Source: Nitrospiria bacterium (lineage in GTDB: Bacteria; Nitrospirota; CAKKRA01; 9FT-COMBO-42-15). Taken from it: a stretch of 21,667 nt of DNA. The notes under the pieces are model-generated. The model was not told the origin of the DNA and did not search any database. It saw nothing but the letters and a program-made list of their open reading frames with translations. Positions 7,501 through 14,540 of the stretch are shown here, piece after piece. The DNA is taken from NCBI GenBank assembly GCA_919902475.1, contig CAKKRA010000045.1:1-21667 (forward strand). Direction: 5' to 3'. Every line of letters begins with the position of its first letter. Within the stretch, counting starts at the first letter, position 1. A program made the position numbers and the translations under genes.

Positions 7501-7514
7501 GGAATCATTTGCAT
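7501..7514 (-). pseudogene. intI: Five-codon intI start remnant at the edge of integron unit B
   Basis: GGAATCATTTGCAT matches GGAATCGTTTGCAT at 249-262 and reads ATG CAA ATG ATT CC on the minus strand, i.e. MQMIP against MQTIP in copy A. Homology to copy A ends here and backbone DNA begins, so this marks the left junction of the second unit. The open frame that continues for about 20 codons is unrelated to integrases. Confidence 0.5.
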
Positions 7515-7534
7515 AAACGGCTGACACCCAAAAA

Positions 7535-7559
7535 GACTAATCAATTTTGCATATTAGTC
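7535..7559. repeat. Inverted repeat between intI remnant and promoter (copy B)
   Basis: GACTAAT (7535-7541) and ATTAGTC (7553-7559) are perfect inverted 7-mers with an 11-bp spacer. The homologous repeat in unit A is at 283-308. The arms are conserved better than the spacer, as expected for an operator. Confidence 0.4.
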
Positions 7560-7608
7560 CATGCGAAAGTGTAATAAAATTCATCAGATACGCCAAGCCG
7601 TTTTTTTA

Positions 7609-7635
7609 TTGACGGAACATAAAACCTGTGATAGT
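7609..7635 (+). promoter_or_regulatory. Weakened cassette promoter of unit B
   Basis: TTGACG (7609-7614) aligns with TTGACC of unit A, and GATAGT (7630-7635) aligns with its TATAGT, but the spacer is 15 bp, two shorter than in A. An alternative -10, TAGTTT at 7632-7637, restores 17 bp but is a poor match. Expression of the downstream lipoprotein is therefore probably weaker than that of the unit A genes, unless another promoter contributes. Confidence 0.45.
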
Positions 7636-7653
7636 TTCTATCATAGCTGTTTA

Positions 7654-7671
7654 GATAATAACTGGTTAAGT
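7654..7671 (+). other. attI-like recombination site B
   Basis: The 15-mer GATAATAACTGGTTA (7654-7668) is identical to unit A. The core GTTAAGT (7665-7671) is a perfect GTTRRRY. Sequence after the core is unrelated to unit A, consistent with a different cassette joined at the same type of site. Confidence 0.5.
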
Positions 7672-7692
7672 ATATTATTAAACGGAAAGATC

Positions 7693-8955
7693 ATGATGAA
7701 CATTTCATATTGTCTCCAAACCGTTCTCTTTCTTGCCCTTTGCATCGCTGGCTGCGGTGGTGGGGATGCCGGTGGGAACCCTCCTGTGAACAATAGCAAC
7801 CCTCCTGTGGCAGGATGGCAACGCCAATCCGAGAATCCGTTAATCGTCCCGATTCTCACCAACACAATACAAGATCATGGCCCGGCTGATCCGAGCATTT
7901 TGTTTGATAATGAGGATAATAAATGGAAGGCTTGGTTTTCTTCTACCTTGGAAGATAGAGCCAGCAGCGTTAAGACCATCACCATCCGCTATGCGGAAAG
8001 CGCGGATGGCGTGCACTGGTCAAATCCGCAAACCGTATTTCAAACAGCGAGCGATTCCAATGCGTGGGACTACACAAGTGTCGAGACGCCTGCCGTGATT
8101 AAGAATCCCAACCCCGTGACTCCAGAAAAGAAATTTATGATGTGGTATTCCGGGGCGAACACGACACTTGCTGCGAGCGAGAACAGACCTTCTGGGCCCG
8201 GCGCACTGACATACTACCAGATTGGATTGGCCTATTCTCCGGATGGAAAAATTTTTACGCGTCATCTACCCGGATTAAATTACAAACCGGGTTTGGTATT
8301 AGTCGCCAGCGCATCATTATTCGGAGCAAGTTTACCGGGGACATTTGGCGACGGCACAACATCCGATCCGGAGGTAATCTTCAAGGACGGCATGTTCCAT
8401 ATGTGGTTGTCCAGTTATGCGGAGTCCGTGCCTAATCCGGTGACGCCAAACGGACGACTGCCTCTCGCCTTCGGTATCGCACACATGACATCCAGCGATG
8501 GCGTCAATTGGAGCACCAATCACGCAAATCCCCTTGCCAGCTTGTTTAAACCAAGTGACGCGGCAGGTGGACGAGATCCCAGCGTATTGTTTAATCAAAA
8601 TACCAACCAATACGAAATGTGGTTCACAAATGACACTTTGGCTGATGAGCTCTCGATCCCTTGTCATTTCAATACAGTAATCGGATTTTGGCATGCAGTA
8701 TCCAACGATGGTATCCAGTGGACCCCGGATTACGCAAAGTACGATTTGAGGTACGACACACAATACCGCTATGAGGCATTGGGTTTTCTGAGGGGTATTG
8801 ACGTGGTCATGGTCAGCGGCCATTACCAAGCATATTACTCCGCATTCGGTACAGAGCGCATTCCGGATTCTTCGATCTACCTGTGCCCGGATCAACAAAA
8901 TAACCCGATACCGGCTGTTCTAAGCTTGAATCGGGCAACGTATATTTCACCTTAA
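7693..8955 (+). CDS. Lipoprotein with five-bladed beta-propeller glycosidase-like domain
   Basis: 420 residues from ATG 7693 (ATG 7696 is equally possible; ACGGAAAG lies just upstream). The signal ends LCIAGC, a good lipobox, followed by a glycine/proline linker. The body repeats a blade pattern: IRYAESADGVHW, IGLAYSPDGKIF, FGIAHMTSSDGVNW and FWHAVSNDGIQW, each paired with a KAWFSS/MMWYSG/HMWLSS/EMWFTN strand, plus DP motifs at blade starts (GPADPSILFD, TSDPEVIFKDG, GRDPSVLFN). This is the layout of GH43/GH32/GH130-type propellers. The catalytic acids cannot be assigned with certainty. It is probably a cell-surface glycan-active or glycan-binding protein. Base composition is richer in GC than flanking genes, and the gene lies between an attI-like and an attC-like site, so cassette transfer is inferred. 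Confidence 0.65.
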   Translation: MMNISYCLQTVLFLALCIAGCGGGDAGGNPPVNNSNPPVAGWQRQSENPLIVPILTNTIQDHGPADPSILFDNEDNKWKAWFSSTLEDRASSVKTITIRYAESADGVHWSNPQTVFQTASDSNAWDYTSVETPAVIKNPNPVTPEKKFMMWYSGANTTLAASENRPSGPGALTYYQIGLAYSPDGKIFTRHLPGLNYKPGLVLVASASLFGASLPGTFGDGTTSDPEVIFKDGMFHMWLSSYAESVPNPVTPNGRLPLAFGIAHMTSSDGVNWSTNHANPLASLFKPSDAAGGRDPSVLFNQNTNQYEMWFTNDTLADELSIPCHFNTVIGFWHAVSNDGIQWTPDYAKYDLRYDTQYRYEALGFLRGIDVVMVSGHYQAYYSAFGTERIPDSSIYLCPDQQNNPIPAVLSLNRATYISP

Positions 8956-9057
8956 CTATTGCCGCGCGTGCACAAGCCGCGTAACACGTCGCTCAAACTG
9001 ACTCTCCACGCCGGCGCTTCGTGCTTCGTGGTTTGCAGGTTATCTGCCGCATTAACT
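8950..9057 (+). repeat. attC-like palindromic region ending unit B
   Basis: The stretch after the stop codon has nested imperfect inverted repeats: GCTCAAAC (8991-8998) with GTTTGCAG (9031-9038), CCACG (9006-9010) with CGTGG (9027-9031), and GCGTAAC (8979-8985) with GTTATC (9039-9044). An inner attC reading would be 8979-9045 (67 bp, the same length as in unit A). An outer reading runs from CCTTAAC (8950-8956) to ATTAACT (9051-9057). TTAACTAT is directly repeated at 8952 and 9052. I cannot decide the true ends. The right end CATTAAC resembles the unit A end CATTAGC. Confidence 0.45.
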
Positions 9058-9079
9058 ATCAAAAGCTTTCTAACGCGGT

Positions 9080-10249
9080 TTACAGCCTCCTCCTGAACAA
9101 CGCAAAGAAATATTCCATTGCCTTTTCCCTGAACGGTCTTTTTAACCATTTTTCAATCTCTATTTTTTCTGAGCTCTTTAAATCCTCAAAAAATATTTGC
9201 TCCATCTGTTTGCCGAATCCTTCGTCTAAAATGCCGACATTGCCTTCGTCATTTCTCCGCAAGGATTGAAAATCCAGATTTGCAGAGCCAACAATGCTGA
9301 AACAGCAGTCAAACATAGAGGTCTTTGCATGTAGTATTTCTCCATGATAGTAATATATCTCAACACCTGCCTTTAACAATCTGGTAAAGAATGACCTTCC
9401 AGCATAATACGCAGCAAGAACATCGCTCCTGCCAGGGACAAGGAGCTTTACATTAACACCGCGTTTAACCGCCTGTTCAAGGCTTTTTAACATCATCCTG
9501 CTTGGAACAAAATATGCAGTGGTAAGATAGATGTTTTTCTTAGCAGAGTTGATGCTGTGGTAAAGCAGCATTCTCATCCTCTTTCTTCCTTTGGATGAGG
9601 CTGCAAAGATCGGGATTATAGGAACACCATCTAAAAATGCCTCTCCCCTCTCCTGCCATTGCAATGGTTCACCGCCCCATTTTTTCCAGTTCTTATTGAA
9701 TATATCCAAAAGAACAGAGACAACAGGCCCTTCAACCAATACACCCGTATCCCTCCAGCCCTTTATCCTTCTTTTGCGGAATTTATATCCCCTGTATTCA
9801 TTCGCAATATTTAAGCCGCCTGTGAATGCCTTGATGCCGTCAATTATTATCAGCTTTATGTGGTCGCGGATTAGATATTGAAGGGGTGAATGGAGCGAAA
9901 AAGTCCGAGATGCATGCAGTTGAACGCCTGTATTTTTTAATTCAAACCAGAAGGATTTTGATGTATATAAAGAGCCAAAATGGTCATAGAGGAGGTATAT
10001 CTTTACACCTTCCTTTGCCTTTTGTTTCAGCAGATTTGCAAACTCTATTCCTGTTTCATCATCCCTGAATATGTAAAATTCTATGCATACATATTCTTTG
10101 GCATCGCGGACATTATTAAAGATTGCATCAAAGGCATCCCTTCCCTTATAAATCAGCTTAGCCCTGTTGCCGTCAGTAAAACCTATCCCAGCAATCTGTT
10201 CTAAGATATTTTTATCAAAACTCTTTTTAAATTTATCTAATGAAAACAT
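9080..10249 (-). CDS. Phospholipase D-family cardiolipin synthase-like protein
   Basis: Two-HKD enzyme that would transfer phosphatidyl groups to make cardiolipin, or cleave phosphodiesters, at the inner membrane. From the ATG at 10249 it has 389 residues. First HKD: H130, K132, D137 in RDHIKLIIIDG, followed by FTGGLNIANEY; second: H307, K309, D314 in LHAKTSMFD, followed by SIVGSANLDFQS. No N-terminal membrane helices are present, so the size is like E. coli ClsB rather than ClsA. The longer frame to GTG 10270 runs into tRNA-Arg and is unlikely. No Shine-Dalgarno precedes 10249, which lies six bases from the tRNA 3' CCA, so translation may start on a processed, almost leaderless end. The C-terminus looks complete although the attC-like region ends 22 bases from its stop. 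Confidence 0.85.
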   Translation of the reverse strand: MFSLDKFKKSFDKNILEQIAGIGFTDGNRAKLIYKGRDAFDAIFNNVRDAKEYVCIEFYIFRDDETGIEFANLLKQKAKEGVKIYLLYDHFGSLYTSKSFWFELKNTGVQLHASRTFSLHSPLQYLIRDHIKLIIIDGIKAFTGGLNIANEYRGYKFRKRRIKGWRDTGVLVEGPVVSVLLDIFNKNWKKWGGEPLQWQERGEAFLDGVPIIPIFAASSKGRKRMRMLLYHSINSAKKNIYLTTAYFVPSRMMLKSLEQAVKRGVNVKLLVPGRSDVLAAYYAGRSFFTRLLKAGVEIYYYHGEILHAKTSMFDCCFSIVGSANLDFQSLRRNDEGNVGILDEGFGKQMEQIFFEDLKSSEKIEIEKWLKRPFREKAMEYFFALFRRRL

Positions 10250-10255
10250 TGGAAA

Positions 10256-10332
10256 TGGTGCCCCCGACACGATTTGAACGTGCGGCCAACAGTTTAGGAA
10301 ACTGCTGCTCTATCCAACTGAGCTACGGGGGC
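10256..10332 (-). tRNA. tRNA-Arg (anticodon CCU)
   Basis: A 77-nt cloverleaf on the minus strand. The acceptor GCCCCCG pairs with CGGGGGC, discriminator A, CCA encoded (plus-strand TGG at 10256-10258). The D arm is GCTC/GAGC, the anticodon stem GCAGT/ACTGT with loop TTCCTAA (CCT at 34-36), and the T arm GCACG-TTCAAAT-CGTGT. It reads AGG codons, frequent in the backbone genes. It sits between apt and the cardiolipin-synthase-like gene on the same strand. Confidence 0.95.
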
Positions 10333-10356
10333 ATTTTAAATCCCGGAAGGCATTAT

Positions 10357-10869
10357 TTAATAAGTAATAAGTGATAATATGTTCTGGCCGTTTAGCTTTT
10401 CTCTCCCTTTCAGCACTGCCAGTTCAATCAAAAATGCAATGCCGACAATAGTGCCGCCAAGCTGTTTTATTAAATCAACTGCAGCAGACATTGTTCCGCC
10501 TGTTGCCAGGAGGTCGTCAACAATCAAAACCTTTTCACCCGGAGATATGGCATCCTGATGTATTGCCAGTGTATCTGTGCCGTATTCAAGCTCATATTTT
10601 GCCTCATACACATCGCTCGGCAGTTTTCCGGGCTTTCTTATGGGAATAAAACCTGCATTCAATTGATGGGCAAGGGGAGCGCCAAATATGAATCCCCTTG
10701 ACTCAATGCCTACGACCTTCTGAACACCCTCATCTTTATAAAATGATACAAATCTATTTATTACCTTATTAAAGGCCTCTTTATCTTTTAATAATGTTGT
10801 AATATCTCTGAATAATATGCCCTCTTTTGGAAAATCAGGAATATCCCGTATCTTTGATTTTATATCCAT
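10357..10869 (-). CDS. apt: Adenine phosphoribosyltransferase
   Basis: Converts adenine and PRPP to AMP in purine salvage, in the cytoplasm. 170 residues, normal length. The PRPP-binding motif VLIVDDLLATGGT is at 114-126. The N-terminus IRDIPDFPKEGILFRDITTLL and VGIESRGFIFGAPLA are characteristic of Apt, and the RKPGKLP loop (78-84) is present. The ATG at 10869 has GGGAGG about eleven bases upstream. It lies 36 bases behind the sigma-factor gene and is probably cotranscribed with it. Confidence 0.95.
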   Translation of the reverse strand: MDIKSKIRDIPDFPKEGILFRDITTLLKDKEAFNKVINRFVSFYKDEGVQKVVGIESRGFIFGAPLAHQLNAGFIPIRKPGKLPSDVYEAKYELEYGTDTLAIHQDAISPGEKVLIVDDLLATGGTMSAAVDLIKQLGGTIVGIAFLIELAVLKGREKLNGQNILSLITY

Positions 10870-10905
10870 TCCTGCACAGCCTCCCTCATAATATTTATTT
10901 CAAGA

Positions 10906-11916
10906 TTACAACAGCTCTTCAAATTTGATTGACCTTTTATTTGTTATAAATCTCAATTTTGACAGCGCTGTTGCCTCTATCTGCCTTACACGTTCCCTTG
11001 TAATGCCAAACTGTTTGCCAATAACCTCAAGCGTCCGCGGCTCGCTGCCATCAAGTCCAAAACGCATCAGTATAATCTCCCTTTCCATTTCTTTAAGCAG
11101 TTCAAGCCATTTGATTATTTCCTCTCTTCTCTTAATCCCTTCTGTTGTCTTTGCAGGAGATAATATAGCTGTATCCTCAATTATATCCTTTAATGAATTT
11201 TCGTCTTTGTCGCCTAACGGCCTGTCAAGGGAATAGGTCTTTCTTATTATCTGCCTAATCTTTCTGACTTCCTCAACCTCAACATCCATCTTTTCTGCAA
11301 CCTCTTCAACTGACGGCTCTCTTCCCAAATCCTGAATAAGAGGCCCAAGCACTGACATAAAACTGTTGATGCTCTCTGCAATATGCACTGGAAGGCGGAT
11401 TGTCCTTGTCTGATTAATTATTGCCCTTTCAATAGACTGTCTAATCCACCACGAGGCATAGGTGCTGAATTTGAAACCCTTTTCATATTTGAATTTCTCA
11501 ACTGCCTTCATTAAGCCAAGGTTACCTTCTTCTATTATATCTGAAAAGGGAAGCCCTCGGTTGATGTATCTTTTCCCAATGTTAACCACAAGGCGCAGGT
11601 TTGATTCTATCATCTTCTGCCTTGCAGCCTCATCTCCTTTTACTATTCTCTTTTCAAGCTCCTGCTCCTCATCAAAGGTCAGGAGAGGCGATTTTCTAAT
11701 CTCTTTGAGATATGAACGGATGGTGTCTAAACCGCCCTCTTCTTCTATCTCAGTCTCTGCCTCTGCCTTCTCTTCCTCAGCATCCTCTTTTAAAGCATCT
11801 GCAAAGGGGTCATCGTTTTCCTCAAGGCTTGCATCATTTTCCCTTGCATCTTCCTCTTTTAATAATCCGTCATCTACTACTTGCACTTCATAAGACTTTT
11901 TCTTTTTTGAAATCAT
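10906..11916 (-). CDS. rpoS: RNA polymerase sigma-70 family factor, RpoS/RpoD group
   Basis: 336 residues. A highly acidic N-terminal segment (about 20-62) precedes region 1.2 (LDTIRSYLKEIRKSPLLTFDEEQEL), region 2 with FSTYASWWIRQSIERAI (2.3-2.4), region 3, and region 4.2 with TLEVIGKQFGITRERVRQIEATALSKLR. The long non-conserved domain of primary RpoD proteins is missing. Size and position directly behind an nlpD-like gene, as in the classic nlpD-rpoS pair, favour a group 2 RpoS-type factor; a small primary sigma factor cannot be excluded. The ATG at 11916 has a strong GGAGG four bases upstream. A possible internal promoter lies in front. Confidence 0.8.
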   Translation of the reverse strand: MISKKKKSYEVQVVDDGLLKEEDARENDASLEENDDPFADALKEDAEEEKAEAETEIEEEGGLDTIRSYLKEIRKSPLLTFDEEQELEKRIVKGDEAARQKMIESNLRLVVNIGKRYINRGLPFSDIIEEGNLGLMKAVEKFKYEKGFKFSTYASWWIRQSIERAIINQTRTIRLPVHIAESINSFMSVLGPLIQDLGREPSVEEVAEKMDVEVEEVRKIRQIIRKTYSLDRPLGDKDENSLKDIIEDTAILSPAKTTEGIKRREEIIKWLELLKEMEREIILMRFGLDGSEPRTLEVIGKQFGITRERVRQIEATALSKLRFITNKRSIKFEELL

Positions 11917-11941
11917 ATTGCCTCCAAAGGCTGTTTAAAAT

Positions 11942-11968
11942 ATTATAACAAAAAAAATCTTAAGGCAA
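11942..11968 (-). promoter_or_regulatory. Possible promoter for the sigma-factor gene
   Basis: On the minus strand, TATAAT (11942-11947) lies in the gap after the nlpD-like stop, with TTGCCT (11963-11968) 15 bp upstream, overlapping the last codons of that gene. The -10 box is perfect; the spacing is short, so the -35 assignment is weak. It would allow the sigma factor to be expressed apart from the upstream operon. Confidence 0.35.
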
Positions 11969-12697
11969 GAAAAAAAGAGGATTAATCGGTTTATCCTCCC
12001 TCCTTACCTCAAAATGAAGGTGATAGCCGCTTGCATTGCCGCTGTTGCCGACCCTTCCTATCACCTGTCCCTTTTTTACATCATCTCCTTCTTCTACAAT
12101 ATTTTCCAGATTATGCGCATAGACTGTTGAGAATTCACTGTTGTGTTTAATAACAATCATCTTGCCGTAATCATTAAAGTTCCGTCCGGAAAATGTTACT
12201 ATGCCGCCAGATACAGCCTTTATCGGCGTTCCTTTGGGAACGCTTATATCAACACCATCGTGTTTCTTGCCATTCCTGCTGCCGTAATGAGAGGTTATCC
12301 TACCGCTTACAGGCCAGATAATCTCAATCTCCCCTCTATTAACAGATGTAGGGATAGATACCTTTTTTACATGTGAATCTGCCGGCTTATATATCTCAAA
12401 CTCTAATATCTTTTCAGCATTAGGAATGAAAATCAGCCCGCCTGTTTCTATCTCAGTTGCATCTTCAAGATTATTCACCTTTGCAAGAAGCTCTAAATCA
12501 ACACCGTATGTCTTTGCAATACGCCAGAGTGTCTGGCCTCTCTTTATCTTATGGTAAACGCCTTTGCTGTCGGCTTGCTTTGCGGGAACCGTAGAACATG
12601 AAATAGCTGAAAAGACAATATTGACAGTAACCAATAATACAGGAAGTAGTGAAAGGAGTTTTCTAATCTCTTTAACCCCCTTTTTATGCTCTATCAA
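11960..12697 (-). CDS. nlpD: NlpD-like lipoprotein with LysM and M23 peptidase domains
   Basis: 245 residues. A lipoprotein-type signal ends FSAISC (Cys34); LysM at about 48-92 (YHKIKRGQTLWRIAKTYGVDLELLAKVNNL); M23/LytM domain at about 128-243. The zinc-peptidase residues appear complete: H146 and D150 in KHDGVD, H195 in VYAHN, H226 and H228 in GYHLHFE. E. coli NlpD lacks these and is only an amidase activator, so this one may itself cut peptidoglycan cross-bridges; that is inference from residues. The start is the TTG at 12697 overlapping the acylphosphatase stop as TTGA, so translation is probably coupled; no independent ribosome site is seen. The rpoS-like gene follows 43 bases later. Confidence 0.8.
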   Translation of the reverse strand: MIEHKKGVKEIRKLLSLLPVLLVTVNIVFSAISCSTVPAKQADSKGVYHKIKRGQTLWRIAKTYGVDLELLAKVNNLEDATEIETGGLIFIPNAEKILEFEIYKPADSHVKKVSIPTSVNRGEIEIIWPVSGRITSHYGSRNGKKHDGVDISVPKGTPIKAVSGGIVTFSGRNFNDYGKMIVIKHNSEFSTVYAHNLENIVEEGDDVKKGQVIGRVGNSGNASGYHLHFEVRREDKPINPLFFLP

Positions 12698-12978
12698 AAT
12701 CTGATAGAAAAATCAGCATAAAGTCCTTCATAATTCTTCCATTCAATCTTTACATCCAAAACCCTTGCTGCGCTCGGGCCTGTCTTTAATTTTTCAATAA
12801 ATCTTTTTATGCTATCAGCCTCGCCTTCCACTTCTACCTGAACCCTGCCGTCTGGAAGATTTTTTGAAAATCCTCTTAAGTTCAATTCTGCTGCTGTATC
12901 CTCAGTAAAAAATCTGTATCCCACGCCCTGCACCCTGCCGCTTACAAATATCTCTGCCCTTCCCTTGCTGTTAAGCAT
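12694..12978 (-). CDS. acyP: Acylphosphatase
   Basis: Hydrolyses acyl phosphates, a small cytoplasmic enzyme. Signature 1, GRVQGVGYRFFTEDTA, contains the phosphate-binding arginine; signature 2, GFSKNLPDGRVQVEVEG, contains the catalytic asparagine. I start at ATG 12978 (94 residues) because AAGGTT precedes it at good spacing; a TTG two codons upstream is possible. It sits between tRNA-Pro and the nlpD-like gene and overlaps the latter by four bases. Confidence 0.93.
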   Translation of the reverse strand: MLNSKGRAEIFVSGRVQGVGYRFFTEDTAAELNLRGFSKNLPDGRVQVEVEGEADSIKRFIEKLKTGPSAARVLDVKIEWKNYEGLYADFSIRF

Positions 12979-12996
12979 ATTCAAGAACCTTCATGA

Positions 12997-13074
<78 letters not shown>

Positions 13075-13134
13075 AATAAATATGTTGAATAAGTATCAAT
13101 AATATACTAAATATATTTACACTTGTCAAACAAA

Positions 13135-14310
13135 TTAATCCTTACTGACCTCTTTTTCGTCAAGACAGGTTCTGTCTTCTTCAATCTGTATGGTCTTGCC
13201 TGTAATCAATGAAAGATTATCATGAAACCTCTCTGCCTTTTTGGATGCCTCATCAAACTTTCTTGATGCCATATCAATATTCTTCCCAAGGCTGTTAAAT
13301 ACATCAAAGAACCTTCCAAACCCCTGCTGCAAATCAACAAGCTTTCCTCTGATCTCCTGTGCCTGCTTTTCAATATGCATACCGCGCAGGCCGTAGGCAA
13401 TTGCCATCAGATACGCATAGAAGCTATTTGGCGATACAGGAACCACATGCTTTTCTAATGCATAAGACAAGAGCCCTTTTTCTTCAACAAAGGCGTCATC
13501 CTTAATAATCACTTCGTAGAATACATTCTCAGCAGGTATATACATCATTGCAAAGTCATAGGTCCCTTCATCAGGCCTGATATATTTTTTTGAGATGTCA
13601 TTAATCAGGTTTTTCAGGTCTCTTACAAAATCCTTTTTTGCGTTTTTTTTATCTGCTTCCACCTCTGCCTTTTCTATCCTGTTAAAACTGTCAAGCGGAA
13701 ACTTTGAGTCAATAGGCACCAGATTGTCGCCTAATCTTATTACAGCATCCACCCGTTCGCCTGATTTAAAGGAATGTTGAATAGTATAATTTTTAGTAGG
13801 AAGAACCTGTCTTAGCAAATCCTCTAAAAAAAGTTCGCCGATATTGCCGCGAAGTTTTGGCGGTTTAAGTATATCCTGAAGTTTATTTATATCCTTTCCA
13901 AGCTCCTGCATGTTCTTTGCAGTTTCAGAAAGCTCGCCAAGCTTCTGCCTAACATCAGAAACTACCTTAGTTGTGCCTTCAAGCTGCTGAGAGATATTGC
14001 CTTGGGTCTTTGTTAGCTGTTCATGCATCGAATTTCTCAAAGAATTTATATTCTGATTAAAAACATCAACCATAGAAGTAAGCTGTTTATTGATTGTCTC
14101 AAGATTCTTTACCTGTCCTTCACTCAATATCCTCGGCACATCTGTCTGCTGTTTCTGCATCTCGGTCATCTGCCTGTTGATTTCAAGGAGCTGCTGCTGA
14201 AACATATCAGCAGTTTCAGGCCTCTTTTTCATCCTCCATAAAATAAAAAAGGCTATTGCAATACCTGTAATCACTACTGCAAGCAATATTATCACAGCCT
14301 CATTTGACAT
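13135..14310 (-). CDS. rmuC: RmuC-family DNA recombination protein
   Basis: 391 residues: one N-terminal transmembrane helix (about 5-25, AVIILLAVVITGIAIAFFILW), a long Q- and K-rich coiled coil (about 35-150), then the RmuC nuclease-like domain with GNIGELFLEDLLRQVLP, ERVDAVIRLGDNLVPIDSKFPLDSF, and a C-terminal helical part. RmuC proteins limit inversions at short inverted repeats in E. coli; a PD-(D/E)XK-like fold has been proposed, with candidate acids in VDAVI and PIDSKF. The start ATG at 14310 has only a weak ribosome site. It is the first gene of a leftward run containing tRNA-Pro, acyP, nlpD, rpoS, apt and tRNA-Arg. A candidate promoter TTGAAA-17-TTAGAT lies immediately upstream but is weak. 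Confidence 0.85.
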   Translation of the reverse strand: MSNEAVIILLAVVITGIAIAFFILWRMKKRPETADMFQQQLLEINRQMTEMQKQQTDVPRILSEGQVKNLETINKQLTSMVDVFNQNINSLRNSMHEQLTKTQGNISQQLEGTTKVVSDVRQKLGELSETAKNMQELGKDINKLQDILKPPKLRGNIGELFLEDLLRQVLPTKNYTIQHSFKSGERVDAVIRLGDNLVPIDSKFPLDSFNRIEKAEVEADKKNAKKDFVRDLKNLINDISKKYIRPDEGTYDFAMMYIPAENVFYEVIIKDDAFVEEKGLLSYALEKHVVPVSPNSFYAYLMAIAYGLRGMHIEKQAQEIRGKLVDLQQGFGRFFDVFNSLGKNIDMASRKFDEASKKAERFHDNLSLITGKTIQIEEDRTCLDEKEVSKD

Positions 14311-14392
14311 TAGGTTAATCTAACATATAACTTATATAGATTTCAATATTAATTACATGCAGCTTCAAATGTAGTAAAAATATACAATGCGC

Positions 14393-14421
14393 TTGACAAG
14401 TTAAATAAATTTAAGTATTCT
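14393..14421 (+). promoter_or_regulatory. Promoter of the rhodanese-YidC-dikinase fusion gene
   Basis: TTGACA (14393-14398), 17 bp, TATTCT (14416-14421): consensus -35, good spacing, one change from the usual -10 positions that matter most. The leader of about 110 nt ends with AAGGAGG (14528-14534), six bases before the TTG start. A weak AGGTC/GACCT pairing lies in the leader; nothing more specific is visible. Confidence 0.6.
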
Positions 14422-14540
14422 AAATCACAAATTTGCAACCTTCTTCTGGAATTATTCAGGTCTTGCTACGCTAAAACTAACTGGACCTTTATATTATAGG
14501 TTCAATTGCCTGATAACTATCTGAAACAAGGAGGAAGAAT

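Noticed and set aside
7561..7692. N-terminal extension of the propeller lipoprotein from ATG 7561
   Set aside because: It would translate the promoter and attI-like region and bury the lipoprotein signal; the start at 7693 has a ribosome site and a proper signal peptide.
8332..8898. 188-codon minus-strand frame opposite the propeller lipoprotein
   Set aside because: No recognisable domain, no ribosome site, and it covers the repeated blade motifs of the real gene on the other strand.
7481..9080. Target-site duplication flanking integron unit B
   Set aside because: Sequences at the two ends (near 7490 and 9065) share only scattered bases, so transposition with duplication is not supported.
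10250..10270. Longer start (GTG) for the phospholipase-D-type gene
   Set aside because: The added codons lie partly inside the tRNA-Arg 3' end and have no ribosome site; ATG 10249 fits the family start.
11462..11948. Serine-rich plus-strand frames opposite the sigma-factor gene
   Set aside because: Low-complexity composition comes from reading the acidic N-terminus and conserved regions of the sigma factor backwards.
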